Below, in pieces: positions 45,761 through 54,968 of a DNA stretch of 64,000 nucleotides. Numbering within the stretch: the stretch's first letter is position 1; each line of letters begins with the position of its first letter. Made by a program: the position numbers and the translations under genes. The stretch is from Alphaproteobacteria bacterium. GTDB taxonomy: Bacteria; Myxococcota_A; UBA796; CAJQPC01. Under the pieces are notes generated by a model. The model was not told the DNA's origin and did no database searches. It worked only from the letters and a program-made list of their open reading frames with translations. The DNA is taken from contig JACKEV010000013.1 of assembly GCA_020632795.1 (NCBI GenBank), positions 186,001 to 250,000 on the forward strand, written 5' to 3'.

Positions 45761-48025
45761 TCAGGCGTACCGCAGCTCGATGCGGGGGCCGGGGCCCTCG
45801 ACGGGCTCGCCGTTGACGCGCATGCGGCCGGTGACGCCCTCGGGGGTGTGCCACACCACCCGGGCGGGGCGGCGGCGCCACACCGCGTCCAGGCGCAGGC
45901 GGCCCGGCTCGGTCTCCAGGTTGACCCGCCCGAAAGCGGTGGGCAGCCCCTCCAGCACCGTGGGGCCGTCCCACCAGCGGCGGTCGGCGCCCCGGAACAG
46001 GTGCAGGGTCGCGCCGTCCTCCCAGAGCACCAGGTTGCGGCAGAGCATCGCGAACTCCGCCGCCGCCCAGGGGTGGTCGCCGTCGCCCATGACCCCGCCG
46101 CGCAGCGGGTGGAAGGCCTCGGGCCAGACCCCGGTGGGCCAGGCCTGGGCGGCGAGGTAGTCCAGGTGGGACACGGCCCCCGGGTCGCCGGCCTGGAGGC
46201 GGGTCTCGGCCAGCAGCCCGGTGAGGGCGCCGTTGACCCCGGAGTGCACCACGTCGTGGAACAGCCCGGCGTCGTGCATGCAGGAGCGCAGGAGCCAGGC
46301 CACCGTCTCCCGCATGCAGGGCTCGGTGGCCGAGAGCATGCCCAGCGGCCACACCGCGCACAGGACCGAGGCGGCCGCCGAGTCCATGTGCCGCCCGGAG
46401 GCGGCGGGCACCGGGCCCTCCCCGAACCGCGCCCGCAGCCGGTCCAGCCACTCCCCGTGGGCCACGGTGAAGGCCCGCTCGCTGTCGGCGTCCCCCGCGC
46501 GGCGGGCCAGCCAGGCGGCCTCCCGCAGGCCCGCGCAGCTCCACAGGGCATCCCAGTGGTAGCGGTCCGCCGGGCCCAGGTGCGCCGCCGACCAGCCGGC
46601 GGGCATCATGCCGTCCTCGACCGTGTCCAGGATCCACCGGGCGCCCTTCCGAACGGCCGGCCAGAGCTGCGTCGTGAGGGTGTCGTCTCCGGTGAGCCGC
46701 ACGTGATCGGCGATCGCGAAGATCGCGGGGCCGGTGCCGTCCTGCTCGCCGCCGTGGGAGCGCCACCCCCCGCTGCGCTCCTGGCGGCGGGGGAAGGTGC
46801 GCAGCACGTCGGCCGCCCGGCGCCCGAAGCCCAGGCGGGTGAGCGCGCCGAGGTGGGCGGCGGCGTCGTGGTAGGAGACGCCCCGGGTGTTGCGGGCCAC
46901 GTCCCGGCTGTCGGTCATGGCCAGCAGGGTGGTGCGGGCGGCGCGGAAGGTGGCGTCGGCCACGGGCAGCTCCACCCGGGCCCCGGCGCGGGTGATGCCC
47001 CGCCAGTCCGCCTGCACCCCCGCGAACAGCCGGGTGGCCGAGGAGCGCCGCAGCACGCCCCCGGCGGCCTCGACCGCGCAGGCGTAGAGGGTGCGCTTGA
47101 AGGTCTCGCCGGGGCTCAGGTTGACCCGGTACAGCTCGCAGCCGTGGGCGAAGCCCGCCTCGCAGGTGACCGCCGCGCCCCCCGCCCGCGCCTGCCGGGC
47201 CGAGCGACCGCCCCGCAGGGCCCCCCCGACCATGCCGTAGACGTCGCCGTCGTGCCAGTTGGAGAGCCGGTGCTCGCTGCCGGCGTGGGGCAGGAACGCG
47301 AAGGGCCGGCCGTCCAGGAACCACCAGCCGTCGTCGCGGCGCTCGCACTGGAACACCGGCGCGACGCCCTCGGGGTTGGCGGGGCGGAAGGCGAAGCCCA
47401 CCCGCACCGGGCGGGGGGCCGGGGCCCGCAGCCGCACCCGCGCGGTGAGGCCGAACACGACGTGGCGGTCGACCACGGCGGGCCAGGCGTCGACCTCGAC
47501 CTCGACCTCGCCGCGCACCGCGGTGGTGCGCACGAAGGGGCCGTCGCCGAGGCGGCGCTGGACCGGCAGCGCGCCGGGGTCCTCGCCCCAGCCGGGCAGG
47601 GGCTCCAAGGTGTAGACCGTGCGGGAGTCCCCCACCCACACCGCGATGGAGGGGCCGTCGACGGCCGGGGTCAGCCAGCCCGCCGGGTCGACCCAGGCGA
47701 CCTCGTCGCGGCCGGGCAGGCTCAGCGCGGTCCAGTTGCGGTAGGAGAGGTTGAGGTGCAGCGGCAGCATGCTGCGCGGCAGGTAGCCCGGGTCGGCCGG
47801 GTCGATCTGGCGGGCGAAGGCGTAGGGCCAGGGGCGGTCCCGGCCCACCGAGAGCATGCGGGCGGTCAGCGTGCCCCGGGCCACGAAGCGCGCGCCCATC
47901 GGGAAGAGCTGCGCGGGCACCGCGCCGTCGCCCTCCAGCCCCCGCAGGGCGCGGGTGCAGGTGGTGACGAAGCGGGTGTCGTCGCGCCGAAGCGCCCGCG
48001 CGATGGCCCTCAGCCGGTTCGCCAC
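45761..48025 (-). CDS. (alpha/alpha)6-barrel glycoside hydrolase-like protein
   Basis: 754 residues from the GTG at 48025, which overlaps the end of glpD by 16 bp. The N-terminal ~330 residues are a beta-sandwich. The C-terminal part has the helical-hairpin pattern of six-hairpin glycosidases (DAAAHLGALTRLGFGRRA, GPAIFAIADHVRLTGDD, YHWDALWSCAGLREAAWLA, with acidic residues at helix ends). This is similar in layout to GH15, GH63 or glycogen-debranching-type enzymes, but no exact family is claimed. No signal peptide is visible, so it is probably cytoplasmic and acts on an intracellular glucoside. Its overlap with glpD suggests a glycerol- or glycosyl-glycerol-linked role. Confidence 0.65.
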   Translation of the reverse strand: MANRLRAIARALRRDDTRFVTTCTRALRGLEGDGAVPAQLFPMGARFVARGTLTARMLSVGRDRPWPYAFARQIDPADPGYLPRSMLPLHLNLSYRNWTALSLPGRDEVAWVDPAGWLTPAVDGPSIAVWVGDSRTVYTLEPLPGWGEDPGALPVQRRLGDGPFVRTTAVRGEVEVEVDAWPAVVDRHVVFGLTARVRLRAPAPRPVRVGFAFRPANPEGVAPVFQCERRDDGWWFLDGRPFAFLPHAGSEHRLSNWHDGDVYGMVGGALRGGRSARQARAGGAAVTCEAGFAHGCELYRVNLSPGETFKRTLYACAVEAAGGVLRRSSATRLFAGVQADWRGITRAGARVELPVADATFRAARTTLLAMTDSRDVARNTRGVSYHDAAAHLGALTRLGFGRRAADVLRTFPRRQERSGGWRSHGGEQDGTGPAIFAIADHVRLTGDDTLTTQLWPAVRKGARWILDTVEDGMMPAGWSAAHLGPADRYHWDALWSCAGLREAAWLARRAGDADSERAFTVAHGEWLDRLRARFGEGPVPAASGRHMDSAAASVLCAVWPLGMLSATEPCMRETVAWLLRSCMHDAGLFHDVVHSGVNGALTGLLAETRLQAGDPGAVSHLDYLAAQAWPTGVWPEAFHPLRGGVMGDGDHPWAAAEFAMLCRNLVLWEDGATLHLFRGADRRWWDGPTVLEGLPTAFGRVNLETEPGRLRLDAVWRRRPARVVWHTPEGVTGRMRVNGEPVEGPGPRIELRYA

Positions 48026-49680
48026 TGGCGGCTCCTGGCCACCTCGGCCTGATAGTCGAGGATCTCCCGGGTGCGGCGCTCGTCGTCCCAGCCCAGCAGC
48101 TCGGCCATGCGCTCGGCGACCTGCTCCACCGCGCCCAGGCCCTGGTCCACGTCCCGGAAGAAGAGCTGGGTGCGGCGCACCATCACGTCGCTGACCCGCT
48201 GGGCCTGCTCGCGGTTGACCGCCCAGTCCACCAGGGCGAGCAGCTCGGGGCGCCCCGGCACCAGCCGGGTGAGCAGGCGCTGGTGGCTGGCGGCGTAGCG
48301 GGCGATGTCGATGCCCCGGGTGCCGTAGCGGTCGGCGAGGTGCCGCGCGGTGTCGGGCTCGACCCGGCCCTCGGAGGCCTTGAGGATCTGGGCGGCGACC
48401 TTGTCGTGGTCGTCGTCCTCGGGCCAGCCCACCGCGCCGGGCAGGGGCTCGCGGCCGGTGTGGGCGTCGCGGACGTGCTCGGGGATGTGGCCGGTCAGCG
48501 CCAGCAGGTCGAGCGCCCGGGTGACCACCTCGGCCCCCATGCGCCGGTAGGTGGTCAGCTTGCCCCCGGCGATGGTGATGAGGCCGTCGGCGTCCACGAT
48601 GATCTCGTGCTCCCGGGACACCGAGGACTCGCTGCGGCCCTCCTGCAGGATCAGCGGGCGCAGGCCGGCCCAGGTGGCGGTGACGTCGGCGGGGGTGAGG
48701 GAGACGCCGGGGAAGTAGTCGTTGGCCGCCGCGATCAGGTAGCGCACGTCCTCGGCGTCGGCGGCGACGTCCTCGGGGCGGCCCTGGTAGTCGGTGTCGG
48801 TGGTGCCGATGTAGGACTGGTCGCCCCAGGGGATGGCGAACAGCACCCGCCCGTCCTCGGGGTGGTTGCAGACCACCGCGTACTCCAGGGGCAGGCGCTC
48901 CTGGGGCACGACGATGTGGACCCCCTTGGTGGGGCGCAGCAGGTGGCTGCCGCCCTGGCCGAGGTTGCGGGTCTTGTCGGTCCATGGGCCGGTGGCGTTG
49001 ATGACCGCGTGGGCGCGCACCTGCACGGTGGGGCCGCCGGGGCCGTTCAGCACGTCCTCGATGACCCCGCCGCTCACCCGCCCCGCCCCGTCGCGCATGA
49101 GCCCGGTGACCCGCCCGTAGGTGAGCACGCAGGCGCCCTGTGCCTCGGCGTCCATGACCGTCTCCAGGGTGAGCCGGGCGTCGTCGGTGGCGCAGTCGTA
49201 GTACAGCGGCGCGCCCTTGAGGCCCTGCTGGCGCAGCAGGGGCTCGGCCTTGGCGATGGCCTTCTTGGAGAGGGTCTTGGCGAGCTTGGGGGAGCGGAAC
49301 AGGCTCAGGCCGTCGTACAGCCACAGGCCGGCCCGCAGGGTGGACAGGCCGTGGGGGCTGGTGTCGAAGATGGGGAAGATGAAGCCCAGCGGGTTGACCA
49401 GGTGCGGGGCGATGTTCTGGAGCACGCGCCGCTCGCTGACCGCCTCGAACACCAGGGAGAACTCCAGGTGCTCCAGGTAGCGCAGTCCCCCGTGCACCAG
49501 CTTGGAGCTGCGCGAGGAGGTGCCGAAGGCGATGTCGTTGGCGTCCACCACCGCCACGCGCAGGCCCCTGCGGGCGGCGTCGCGCACCGCGCCGGCCCCC
49601 GTGATGCCGCAGCCGATGATCAGCAGGTCGAAGGTCTCGTCGCCCAGCCGCTGCCAGGTCTCTTCGCGGGTCCGAGGCAC
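48010..49680 (-). CDS. glpD: Glycerol-3-phosphate dehydrogenase, aerobic (GlpD)
   Basis: 556 residues. The FAD-binding start is DLLIIGCGITGAGAVRDAARRG, followed by FGTSSRSSKLVHGGLRYLE and INATGPWTDK, all GlpD signatures. IIVDADGLITIAGGKLTTYR is the conserved FAD/substrate segment near the end, and a C-terminal helical domain is present. The enzyme oxidises glycerol-3-phosphate to dihydroxyacetone phosphate and passes electrons to quinone at the inner membrane. The start is taken at GTG 49680, with GGAGG just upstream; a GTG one codon earlier leaves too short a spacing. No glpK or glpF is nearby. It heads the minus-strand run to 44082. Confidence 0.93.
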   Translation of the reverse strand: MPRTREETWQRLGDETFDLLIIGCGITGAGAVRDAARRGLRVAVVDANDIAFGTSSRSSKLVHGGLRYLEHLEFSLVFEAVSERRVLQNIAPHLVNPLGFIFPIFDTSPHGLSTLRAGLWLYDGLSLFRSPKLAKTLSKKAIAKAEPLLRQQGLKGAPLYYDCATDDARLTLETVMDAEAQGACVLTYGRVTGLMRDGAGRVSGGVIEDVLNGPGGPTVQVRAHAVINATGPWTDKTRNLGQGGSHLLRPTKGVHIVVPQERLPLEYAVVCNHPEDGRVLFAIPWGDQSYIGTTDTDYQGRPEDVAADAEDVRYLIAAANDYFPGVSLTPADVTATWAGLRPLILQEGRSESSVSREHEIIVDADGLITIAGGKLTTYRRMGAEVVTRALDLLALTGHIPEHVRDAHTGREPLPGAVGWPEDDDHDKVAAQILKASEGRVEPDTARHLADRYGTRGIDIARYAASHQRLLTRLVPGRPELLALVDWAVNREQAQRVSDVMVRRTQLFFRDVDQGLGAVEQVAERMAELLGWDDERRTREILDYQAEVARSRQWRTG

Positions 49681-49767
49681 CACGCCTCCCGGAGTCGTTC
49701 CCCGTCGCCGTATCGGTTGGGTGGGCCCGGGGCAAGGGGTGCGATACTCCCCGACCGAGGACACCGC

Positions 49768-51126
49768 ATGCGAAAGCCCCCCCAGCCCGAGGCCTCCCCC
49801 CCGCTGCGGATCGAGCGGATCCGGCTCGACGGCCTGTTCGGGCACTACCACCACGACATCCCCCTCATGCTCGCCGACCGGGTCACCCTGCTGCACGGGC
49901 CCAACGGGGTGGGCAAGACGCTGACGCTGTCGCGCATCGCGGCGCTGCTGGAGGGGGACTACGAGGCCCTCTGCGACGTGCCGTTCGAGCGCCTGGAGCT
50001 GGCGTATGTCGGGGGCGAGCGGCTGGCGGTGGAGCAGGTGCCGTGGCCGGAGGGGGAGGACGGGGAGCCCTGGCTGGACGAGGACGGCGACGCAGTCTTC
50101 TACCTGCGCCTGATGACGCCGATGGGCAAGGCGCTGTACTGCCCGCAGCGCTGGCGGAGCCGGGCCTGGCAACAGACGGGGGTCCTGAGCCACGAGGGCA
50201 TCACCGAGCAGCGCGGCTACACGCTCTCCCGGCAGCACCTGATCGCCGGGTGGCCCTCAGAGCTGTCGACCCCGCTCTACAACGGCGCCGTCCAGGAGCC
50301 CGTGGAGCTGACCCAGCTCCGCGCGCGCACCCCGGTCCACTTCGTCCCGGCCTCCCGCCTCTACCTGTCGACCAAGGCCGAGATCGAGGCGGTCTACGGC
50401 TACCGCACCCCCGACGAGCCCCTCGTGCCCCGCGTGCTGCTGGTCGCCCGGGAGCTGGTCGAGGCGGTCAACGACGCCGACAGCGACTACGCCGCCCGCT
50501 CCCTGGCGCTGGACGCCACGCTCAGCCGCCGCATCTTCTCGTCTCCGCTGCCCGAGCCCCAGCCCGCCGAGGCCCTCGCCAACGCCGCCGCCGACGTGCA
50601 GCGCCGCCAGCAGAGGCTCCGACAGCTCGGGCTCTTTGACAAGCTGGAGCCCCTCGAGGTCGATCCCATCGACTTCTCGGACGAGCGCCGCGCGATGTTC
50701 TCGGTGGTGGTGGACGACTGGCGCCAGAAGCTCGCGGCCTTCGACGCCCTTGCCGAGCGCCTGGAGCTGCTCCTGGAGGTCCTCAACCGCAAGCTCCACC
50801 CCAAGCGGGTCACCCTCGACCGCGAGGCCGGCTACCGGGCCTGGGACCACACCGGCGCCGCGCTGGACCTGGAGCACCTCTCCAGCGGGGAGCAGCACGA
50901 GCTGGTGCTGCTGCACACGCTCCTGTTCGACACGCCGGCCGGCTCCCTGGTGCTCATCGACGAGCCCGAGCTGAGCCTGCACGTGCGCTGGCAGTCCGAC
51001 TTCCTGCCCGACCTGCTACGCATCACCGCGATGGTGCGGTTCGACGCGGTGCTGGCCACCCACTCCCCCTACATCGTGGGCGACCGGGACGATCTGATGG
51101 TCGCGCTGCGCCACCCGGTGCCGTGA
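49768..51126 (+). CDS. ABC-type AAA ATPase, AriA-like (PARIS-type)
   Basis: 452 residues. Walker A HGPNGVGKT (43-51), ABC signature LSSGEQ (371-376), Walker B LVLIDEPELSLH (394-405) and H-loop THSP (431-434) define an OLD/RecF-like ATPase with a long helical insertion between. The ATG at 49768 has GAGG 9 nt upstream. The stop overlaps the start of the DUF4435 gene (GTGA), so the two are translationally coupled. This ATPase/DUF4435 pairing is the known architecture of PARIS anti-phage systems, where AriA senses phage anti-restriction proteins and releases AriB. Similarity to any specific PARIS clade is not shown here. Confidence 0.85.
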   Translation: MRKPPQPEASPPLRIERIRLDGLFGHYHHDIPLMLADRVTLLHGPNGVGKTLTLSRIAALLEGDYEALCDVPFERLELAYVGGERLAVEQVPWPEGEDGEPWLDEDGDAVFYLRLMTPMGKALYCPQRWRSRAWQQTGVLSHEGITEQRGYTLSRQHLIAGWPSELSTPLYNGAVQEPVELTQLRARTPVHFVPASRLYLSTKAEIEAVYGYRTPDEPLVPRVLLVARELVEAVNDADSDYAARSLALDATLSRRIFSSPLPEPQPAEALANAAADVQRRQQRLRQLGLFDKLEPLEVDPIDFSDERRAMFSVVVDDWRQKLAAFDALAERLELLLEVLNRKLHPKRVTLDREAGYRAWDHTGAALDLEHLSSGEQHELVLLHTLLFDTPAGSLVLIDEPELSLHVRWQSDFLPDLLRITAMVRFDAVLATHSPYIVGDRDDLMVALRHPVP

Positions 51127-51959
51127 GCTTCCCCGCGCCCTCCCCCGGCGGCGTCGCCGGGTGGATGAAGATGATGCGCGCCGCCGGCTATGGGGGCGCC
51201 TTCCTGCTGGTGGAGGGCCCCGACGACCGGCGGTTCTGGACGCGGCACGTCCCCGACGGGGGCTGCCGGCTGCACCCCTGCGGCGGGCGCCAGGCCCTGG
51301 TGGACGCGATGGCGCGGGGCGTGCCCGGCGCGGCGGGGGTGATGGACGCCGACTTCGACCACGCCGAGGGCCGGCCCTGCCCGCACCCGGGCATCGCCCG
51401 CACCGACACCCACGACCTGGAGACCCTGCTCATCCGCAGCCCGGCGCTGCTGGGGGTCCTCGCCGAGCTGGGCCAACCCGAGCGGATCGCGCGGTTCGAG
51501 GCGGCGCAGGGGCCGGTGCGGGGGGCGCTGCTCGCCCGGGGCCTGCCGCTGGGGGCGCTCCGCTGGCTGAGCGTGCGGGAGGGCCTGGGCCTGGACCTGG
51601 ACCGGCTCTCGGTGCGGCGCTTCGTGGACGCCCGCACCTGGGACCTGGACGTCCACGGCCTGTACGCCGAGGCCGCGCGTCTGCTGGGCTGGCCTGCGGC
51701 GCGCCTCCTGGGGGCCCTGGACGCGCTGCCCCCGGCGGACCCCTGGCAGGTGGTGCAGGGCCATGACCTGGTGCGCCTGCTCGCGGTGGGGCTGCGGCGC
51801 ACGCTGGGGGACAACAAGCCCAGCGTGGCCGGGGAGGAGCGGGTGGCGGCGCTCCTGCGCACGGCCCTCGACCGCACGGACCTGCTGGAGACCGACATGG
51901 CCCGGGCGCTGCGGCGCTGGCAGGGCGCGAACCCCCCGTATCAGGTGCTGGCCGCATGA
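51123..51959 (+). CDS. DUF4435 / TOPRIM-like protein, AriB-like
   Basis: 278 residues from the GTG at 51123. LLVEGPDDRRFW (28-39) gives the TOPRIM-like Glu31, GVMDADFD (72-79) the D-x-D pair (Asp75, Asp77), and TDTHDLETLL (94-103) is the DUF4435 signature. In PARIS systems AriB is the toxic effector, a TOPRIM nuclease reported to cut tRNA. All three acidic motifs are kept here, so the protein is probably active. It overlaps the ATPase gene on one side and the lipoprotein gene on the other (ATGA at 51956). Confidence 0.85.
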   Translation: MSFPAPSPGGVAGWMKMMRAAGYGGAFLLVEGPDDRRFWTRHVPDGGCRLHPCGGRQALVDAMARGVPGAAGVMDADFDHAEGRPCPHPGIARTDTHDLETLLIRSPALLGVLAELGQPERIARFEAAQGPVRGALLARGLPLGALRWLSVREGLGLDLDRLSVRRFVDARTWDLDVHGLYAEAARLLGWPAARLLGALDALPPADPWQVVQGHDLVRLLAVGLRRTLGDNKPSVAGEERVAALLRTALDRTDLLETDMARALRRWQGANPPYQVLAA

Positions 51960-52885
51960 CCGTGCTCTGGCTGCTGCTGGCCTGCGGGGGTGACCCGGCG
52001 CCGACGCCCTCGACGCCGACGGGCCCCTGCGCGGTCGCCGAGGTGGGGGCGTGGCGCGCGGTGTTCCGGGCCGGGGAGCTGTGCGGGGAGTCGGGCGACC
52101 TCCACGCGGCGCTGGAGACCGCCCGCGGCCTGGAGGCCTCCGACCGCCTGGTCTTCCTGGACGGCGTCGGCCACGGGCTGGGCCCCCCGGAGGGCGACGG
52201 GCAGGGCCTCATCGACGCGCTGGCCACGCTGCCGCCGAACGAGCGCCGCATGCTGCACAACGGCGTGATCCGGGCCTACACCCAGGCCCACGTCGACCAG
52301 CCGGCGCAGGTCGAGGCCTGGGCCACCGACTACGCCGCCCGCGCCGGAGGCGACGTCAACCCGGAGGAGGGGGCGCGGGTCGGCCTCCAGAGGGCCCTGG
52401 GGGCGGACCCCGTCGCCGCCCGCCGCGCCGCGCTGACCTTCCCCGAGGCCTGGTGGCCCGCCCTGTTCGAGGAGCTGGGCTGGCAGGCCGGGGACGCCGT
52501 GGACCTGGCGCGCAGCCACCCCCAGGCCCTGGGCGTGGCGGTGCCCGAGGTGGCGCGCTGCGTGTTCTTCCAGGGGGCGGCGCGGGGGGCGACGATGCGC
52601 GCGGCGGTGGACGGCCGGCTCCAGCCCCCGACCGCGTTCATCCAGCGCCTCTCGCCGGCCTGCCAGCGGGCGGCCTGGCGGGGCGTGGGCTTCGCCGTCA
52701 CCATCACCCTGCGGAGCGACCCCGCCGCCGCCGAGGCCGCCCTGGCCGGGATCGAGGATGCGGCGGGGCAGGCCGAGGCCCGCGCGGTCTGGGACCACAA
52801 CCACCGGCGGGTGCTGCCCGAGGGCGAGGTCCCGCTGCTCCTATGGAGCCCGCCGCAGGAGGTCCCCCCACCAGAGGGGCGGTGA
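51956..52885 (+). CDS. Lipoprotein of unknown function, third gene of the triad
   Basis: 309 residues beginning with a very short lipoprotein signal (VLWLLLACGG, Cys10) and a Pro/Thr linker. The rest is mostly helical, with Ala/Arg-rich segments (LHAALETARGLEASDRLVFLDG, AARRAALTFPEAWW) suggesting repeat helices such as TPR- or HEAT-like units. The ATG overlaps the stop of the DUF4435 gene (ATGA), so it is co-translated with a likely defence module, although its predicted site is the envelope. Its last 45 bp overlap the convergent RluA gene. No family recognised. Confidence 0.7.
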   Translation: MTVLWLLLACGGDPAPTPSTPTGPCAVAEVGAWRAVFRAGELCGESGDLHAALETARGLEASDRLVFLDGVGHGLGPPEGDGQGLIDALATLPPNERRMLHNGVIRAYTQAHVDQPAQVEAWATDYAARAGGDVNPEEGARVGLQRALGADPVAARRAALTFPEAWWPALFEELGWQAGDAVDLARSHPQALGVAVPEVARCVFFQGAARGATMRAAVDGRLQPPTAFIQRLSPACQRAAWRGVGFAVTITLRSDPAAAEAALAGIEDAAGQAEARAVWDHNHRRVLPEGEVPLLLWSPPQEVPPPEGR

Positions 52886-53530
52886 GGTCTGCGGGGGGTC
52901 CCCCAGGCCGGTCCAGCCGACGTGGTGCAGGGCGAAGCGCACCCCCTCGGGGGCGACGCCCTCCGGCAGCGCGCCGCCGCCGTAGACGGGGTCCCCCCAC
53001 AGGGCCAGCCCCGCGCTCGCGGCGTGGACCCGGATCTGGTGCATCACGCCGGTGGTGATGACCGCCTCCCAGAGCGCCCCCTCCACCTGTTGCAGCCGGG
53101 TGTCGGCGGGGTACCACCGGCCCCGGTGGGGCGTGCTGCGGCCGCGCTGGGGGACCATGCGGTCCCGACGGCGCTTGTGGTGGGCGAGGGGGGTGGTGAG
53201 GTGGTGGGCGGTCCAGGGTACGGCCTTCGCGGTCACGAAGCGGTAGCGCTTGGCCAGCCGGCCCTCGGCGAAGGCCGCCCGGGCGCGGGCCAGGGCCTCG
53301 GGGGAGCGCGCGGCGAGCACCAGGCCCGAGGTGGACACGTCCAGGCGGTGGGCCAGGCCGCCCGCGAAGCCCTCGGGGAAGGGCTGGGCCTGCTCGGGGC
53401 GGGTCTCCAGCAGCCAGCGCAGCACGCAGGGGCCCTGCAGGTCGGCGTGGGGGGGGAACACGGGGACGCCCGCCGGCTTGTCCAGCCAGAGCCAGTCGGG
53501 GTCCTCGCGCAGCAGGCTCGGCGTGGTCAC
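52841..53530 (-). CDS. RluA-family pseudouridine synthase
   Basis: 229 residues. HRLDVSTSGLVLAAR (61-75) contains the catalytic Asp64; WLDKPAGVPVFPPH and MHQIRVHAASAG are the other family motifs. No S4 domain is present, so it is a small RluA/RluC-like enzyme converting uridine to pseudouridine in rRNA or tRNA. The start is GTG 53530 without a clear binding site. The 3' end overlaps the convergent lipoprotein gene by 45 bp. Confidence 0.92.
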   Translation of the reverse strand: MTTPSLLREDPDWLWLDKPAGVPVFPPHADLQGPCVLRWLLETRPEQAQPFPEGFAGGLAHRLDVSTSGLVLAARSPEALARARAAFAEGRLAKRYRFVTAKAVPWTAHHLTTPLAHHKRRRDRMVPQRGRSTPHRGRWYPADTRLQQVEGALWEAVITTGVMHQIRVHAASAGLALWGDPVYGGGALPEGVAPEGVRFALHHVGWTGLGDPPQTSPPLWWGDLLRRAP

Positions 53531-53564
53531 CGGGGCAGGTTAGCCCATCCCCAGGAGTCCTCCC

Positions 53565-54968
53565 ATGTCCGACGCCGCGCTCATCCAGCACTACCGCAGC
53601 CTCATCCTCGACCTCCTGCGGGGTCGCAAGGTCATCCTGGGCATGAGCGCCCTGGCCGGCATGCAGGGCTGGATCGACCTCCTCCAGGAGGCCGGCGCGC
53701 AGAAGCCGCTCCTGCTGTGCGAGACGGTGGGCACCGGCGACGTGCCCTCCGCGGAGGACGCTGACTGGATCATCCTGGCGGACGGCGCCCCCGACATGAT
53801 GACCGGCATCCGCATGTTCCTGGACGCGATGGAGCACCCCACGCCCGCGCTGGTCGAGGCCCTGGACCGCTACGACCCCGACCGCAGCGCCCTGGTGCTG
53901 TTGAACTTCCTGGCCACCGGCGACCAGCTCGGCGGGCGGCCCCGCTACGCGCCCCGGCCCCCGGCCTGGACCGCCCTGGAGGACAAGGTCGGCGTGGTGG
54001 ACTTCTGGGACCGCCACGGCCTGCCCCACGCCCCCTCCCGCGTCGTCCCCGCCCGCGGGCAGGCCCTCCGGGACGCCCACGCCACCCTGGATCAGGGCCT
54101 CGGCACCGCCTGGGCGGGCGACAACAAGGACGGCTTCAACGGCGGGGCCACCTACCTGCGCTGGGTGCGCGCGCCCGACGACATGCCCGAGGCCATCGCC
54201 TTCATGGAGGCCCACGCCGACCGGGTGCGGGTGATGCCCTTCGTCGAGGGCGTGCCCTGCTCCATCCACGGGGTGGTGTTCCCGGACACGGTGGCGGTCT
54301 TCCGCCCCAACGAGATGATCTCGCTGCGCCGAAAGGGTCAGAACAAGCTGCTCTACAGCGGCGCAGCCACCTTCTGGGATCCGCCCGAGGCCGACCGGGA
54401 GGCCCTGCGCGACTTCGCCCGCCGCGCGGGGGCGGCCCTGCGCGCGGAGGTGGGCTTCCGGGGCGCGTTCACCCTCGACGGCGTGATGGGGGCGGACGGC
54501 TTCGTGCCCACCGAGCTGAACACGCGGTTCGGCGGGGCGATGAACCTCATCACCGTGGGGCTGGAGGGATTCGAATTCTTCCCCCTCTGCCTGCGTATCC
54601 AGAACGGCGACGATCTGGACTACCGCCCCACGGACCTGGAGCGGCTGCTCGTGGCCCACGCCGACGCCCACCGGGCCGGCGGCGGCTGGTGCGTGGCCTC
54701 CCCCCAGCGGCGCACCGACACGGTCAAGCACGGCCTGGTGTGGACCGGCGAGGGCTACCGCCTGGCCGGCGAGGACGAGGAGACCCACGGCCGCCTGCTG
54801 GTCGGCCCGGCCAGCGCCGGCACCTTCGTGCGCTTCTTCCCCGACGCGGAGCACACCCCCGTCGGGCCCTCCCTCGCGCCCCGGGTGGTGGCGGCCTGGG
54901 CCTGCGTGGAGCGGGAGCTGGGCGTCCCGATCGGCCCGCTGGAGGCCGCGCGGGAGGTGCGGGGCTGA
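53565..54968 (+). CDS. ATP-grasp domain protein
   Basis: 467 residues, ATG preceded by AGGAG. The ATP-grasp part includes DNKDGFNGGATYLRWV, RVMPFVEGVPCSIHGVV and the metal-binding TLDGVMGADGFVPTELNTRFGG (Glu and Asn in ELNTR). The N-terminal ~140 residues are a pre-grasp-like domain (LLLCETVGTGD, DADWIILADGAPDMM). Such ligases join a carboxylate to an amine or thiol through an acyl phosphate; the substrate is not evident. The gene ends directly at the end of the LGFP gene, with no gap. Confidence 0.82.
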   Translation: MSDAALIQHYRSLILDLLRGRKVILGMSALAGMQGWIDLLQEAGAQKPLLLCETVGTGDVPSAEDADWIILADGAPDMMTGIRMFLDAMEHPTPALVEALDRYDPDRSALVLLNFLATGDQLGGRPRYAPRPPAWTALEDKVGVVDFWDRHGLPHAPSRVVPARGQALRDAHATLDQGLGTAWAGDNKDGFNGGATYLRWVRAPDDMPEAIAFMEAHADRVRVMPFVEGVPCSIHGVVFPDTVAVFRPNEMISLRRKGQNKLLYSGAATFWDPPEADREALRDFARRAGAALRAEVGFRGAFTLDGVMGADGFVPTELNTRFGGAMNLITVGLEGFEFFPLCLRIQNGDDLDYRPTDLERLLVAHADAHRAGGGWCVASPQRRTDTVKHGLVWTGEGYRLAGEDEETHGRLLVGPASAGTFVRFFPDAEHTPVGPSLAPRVVAAWACVERELGVPIGPLEAAREVRG

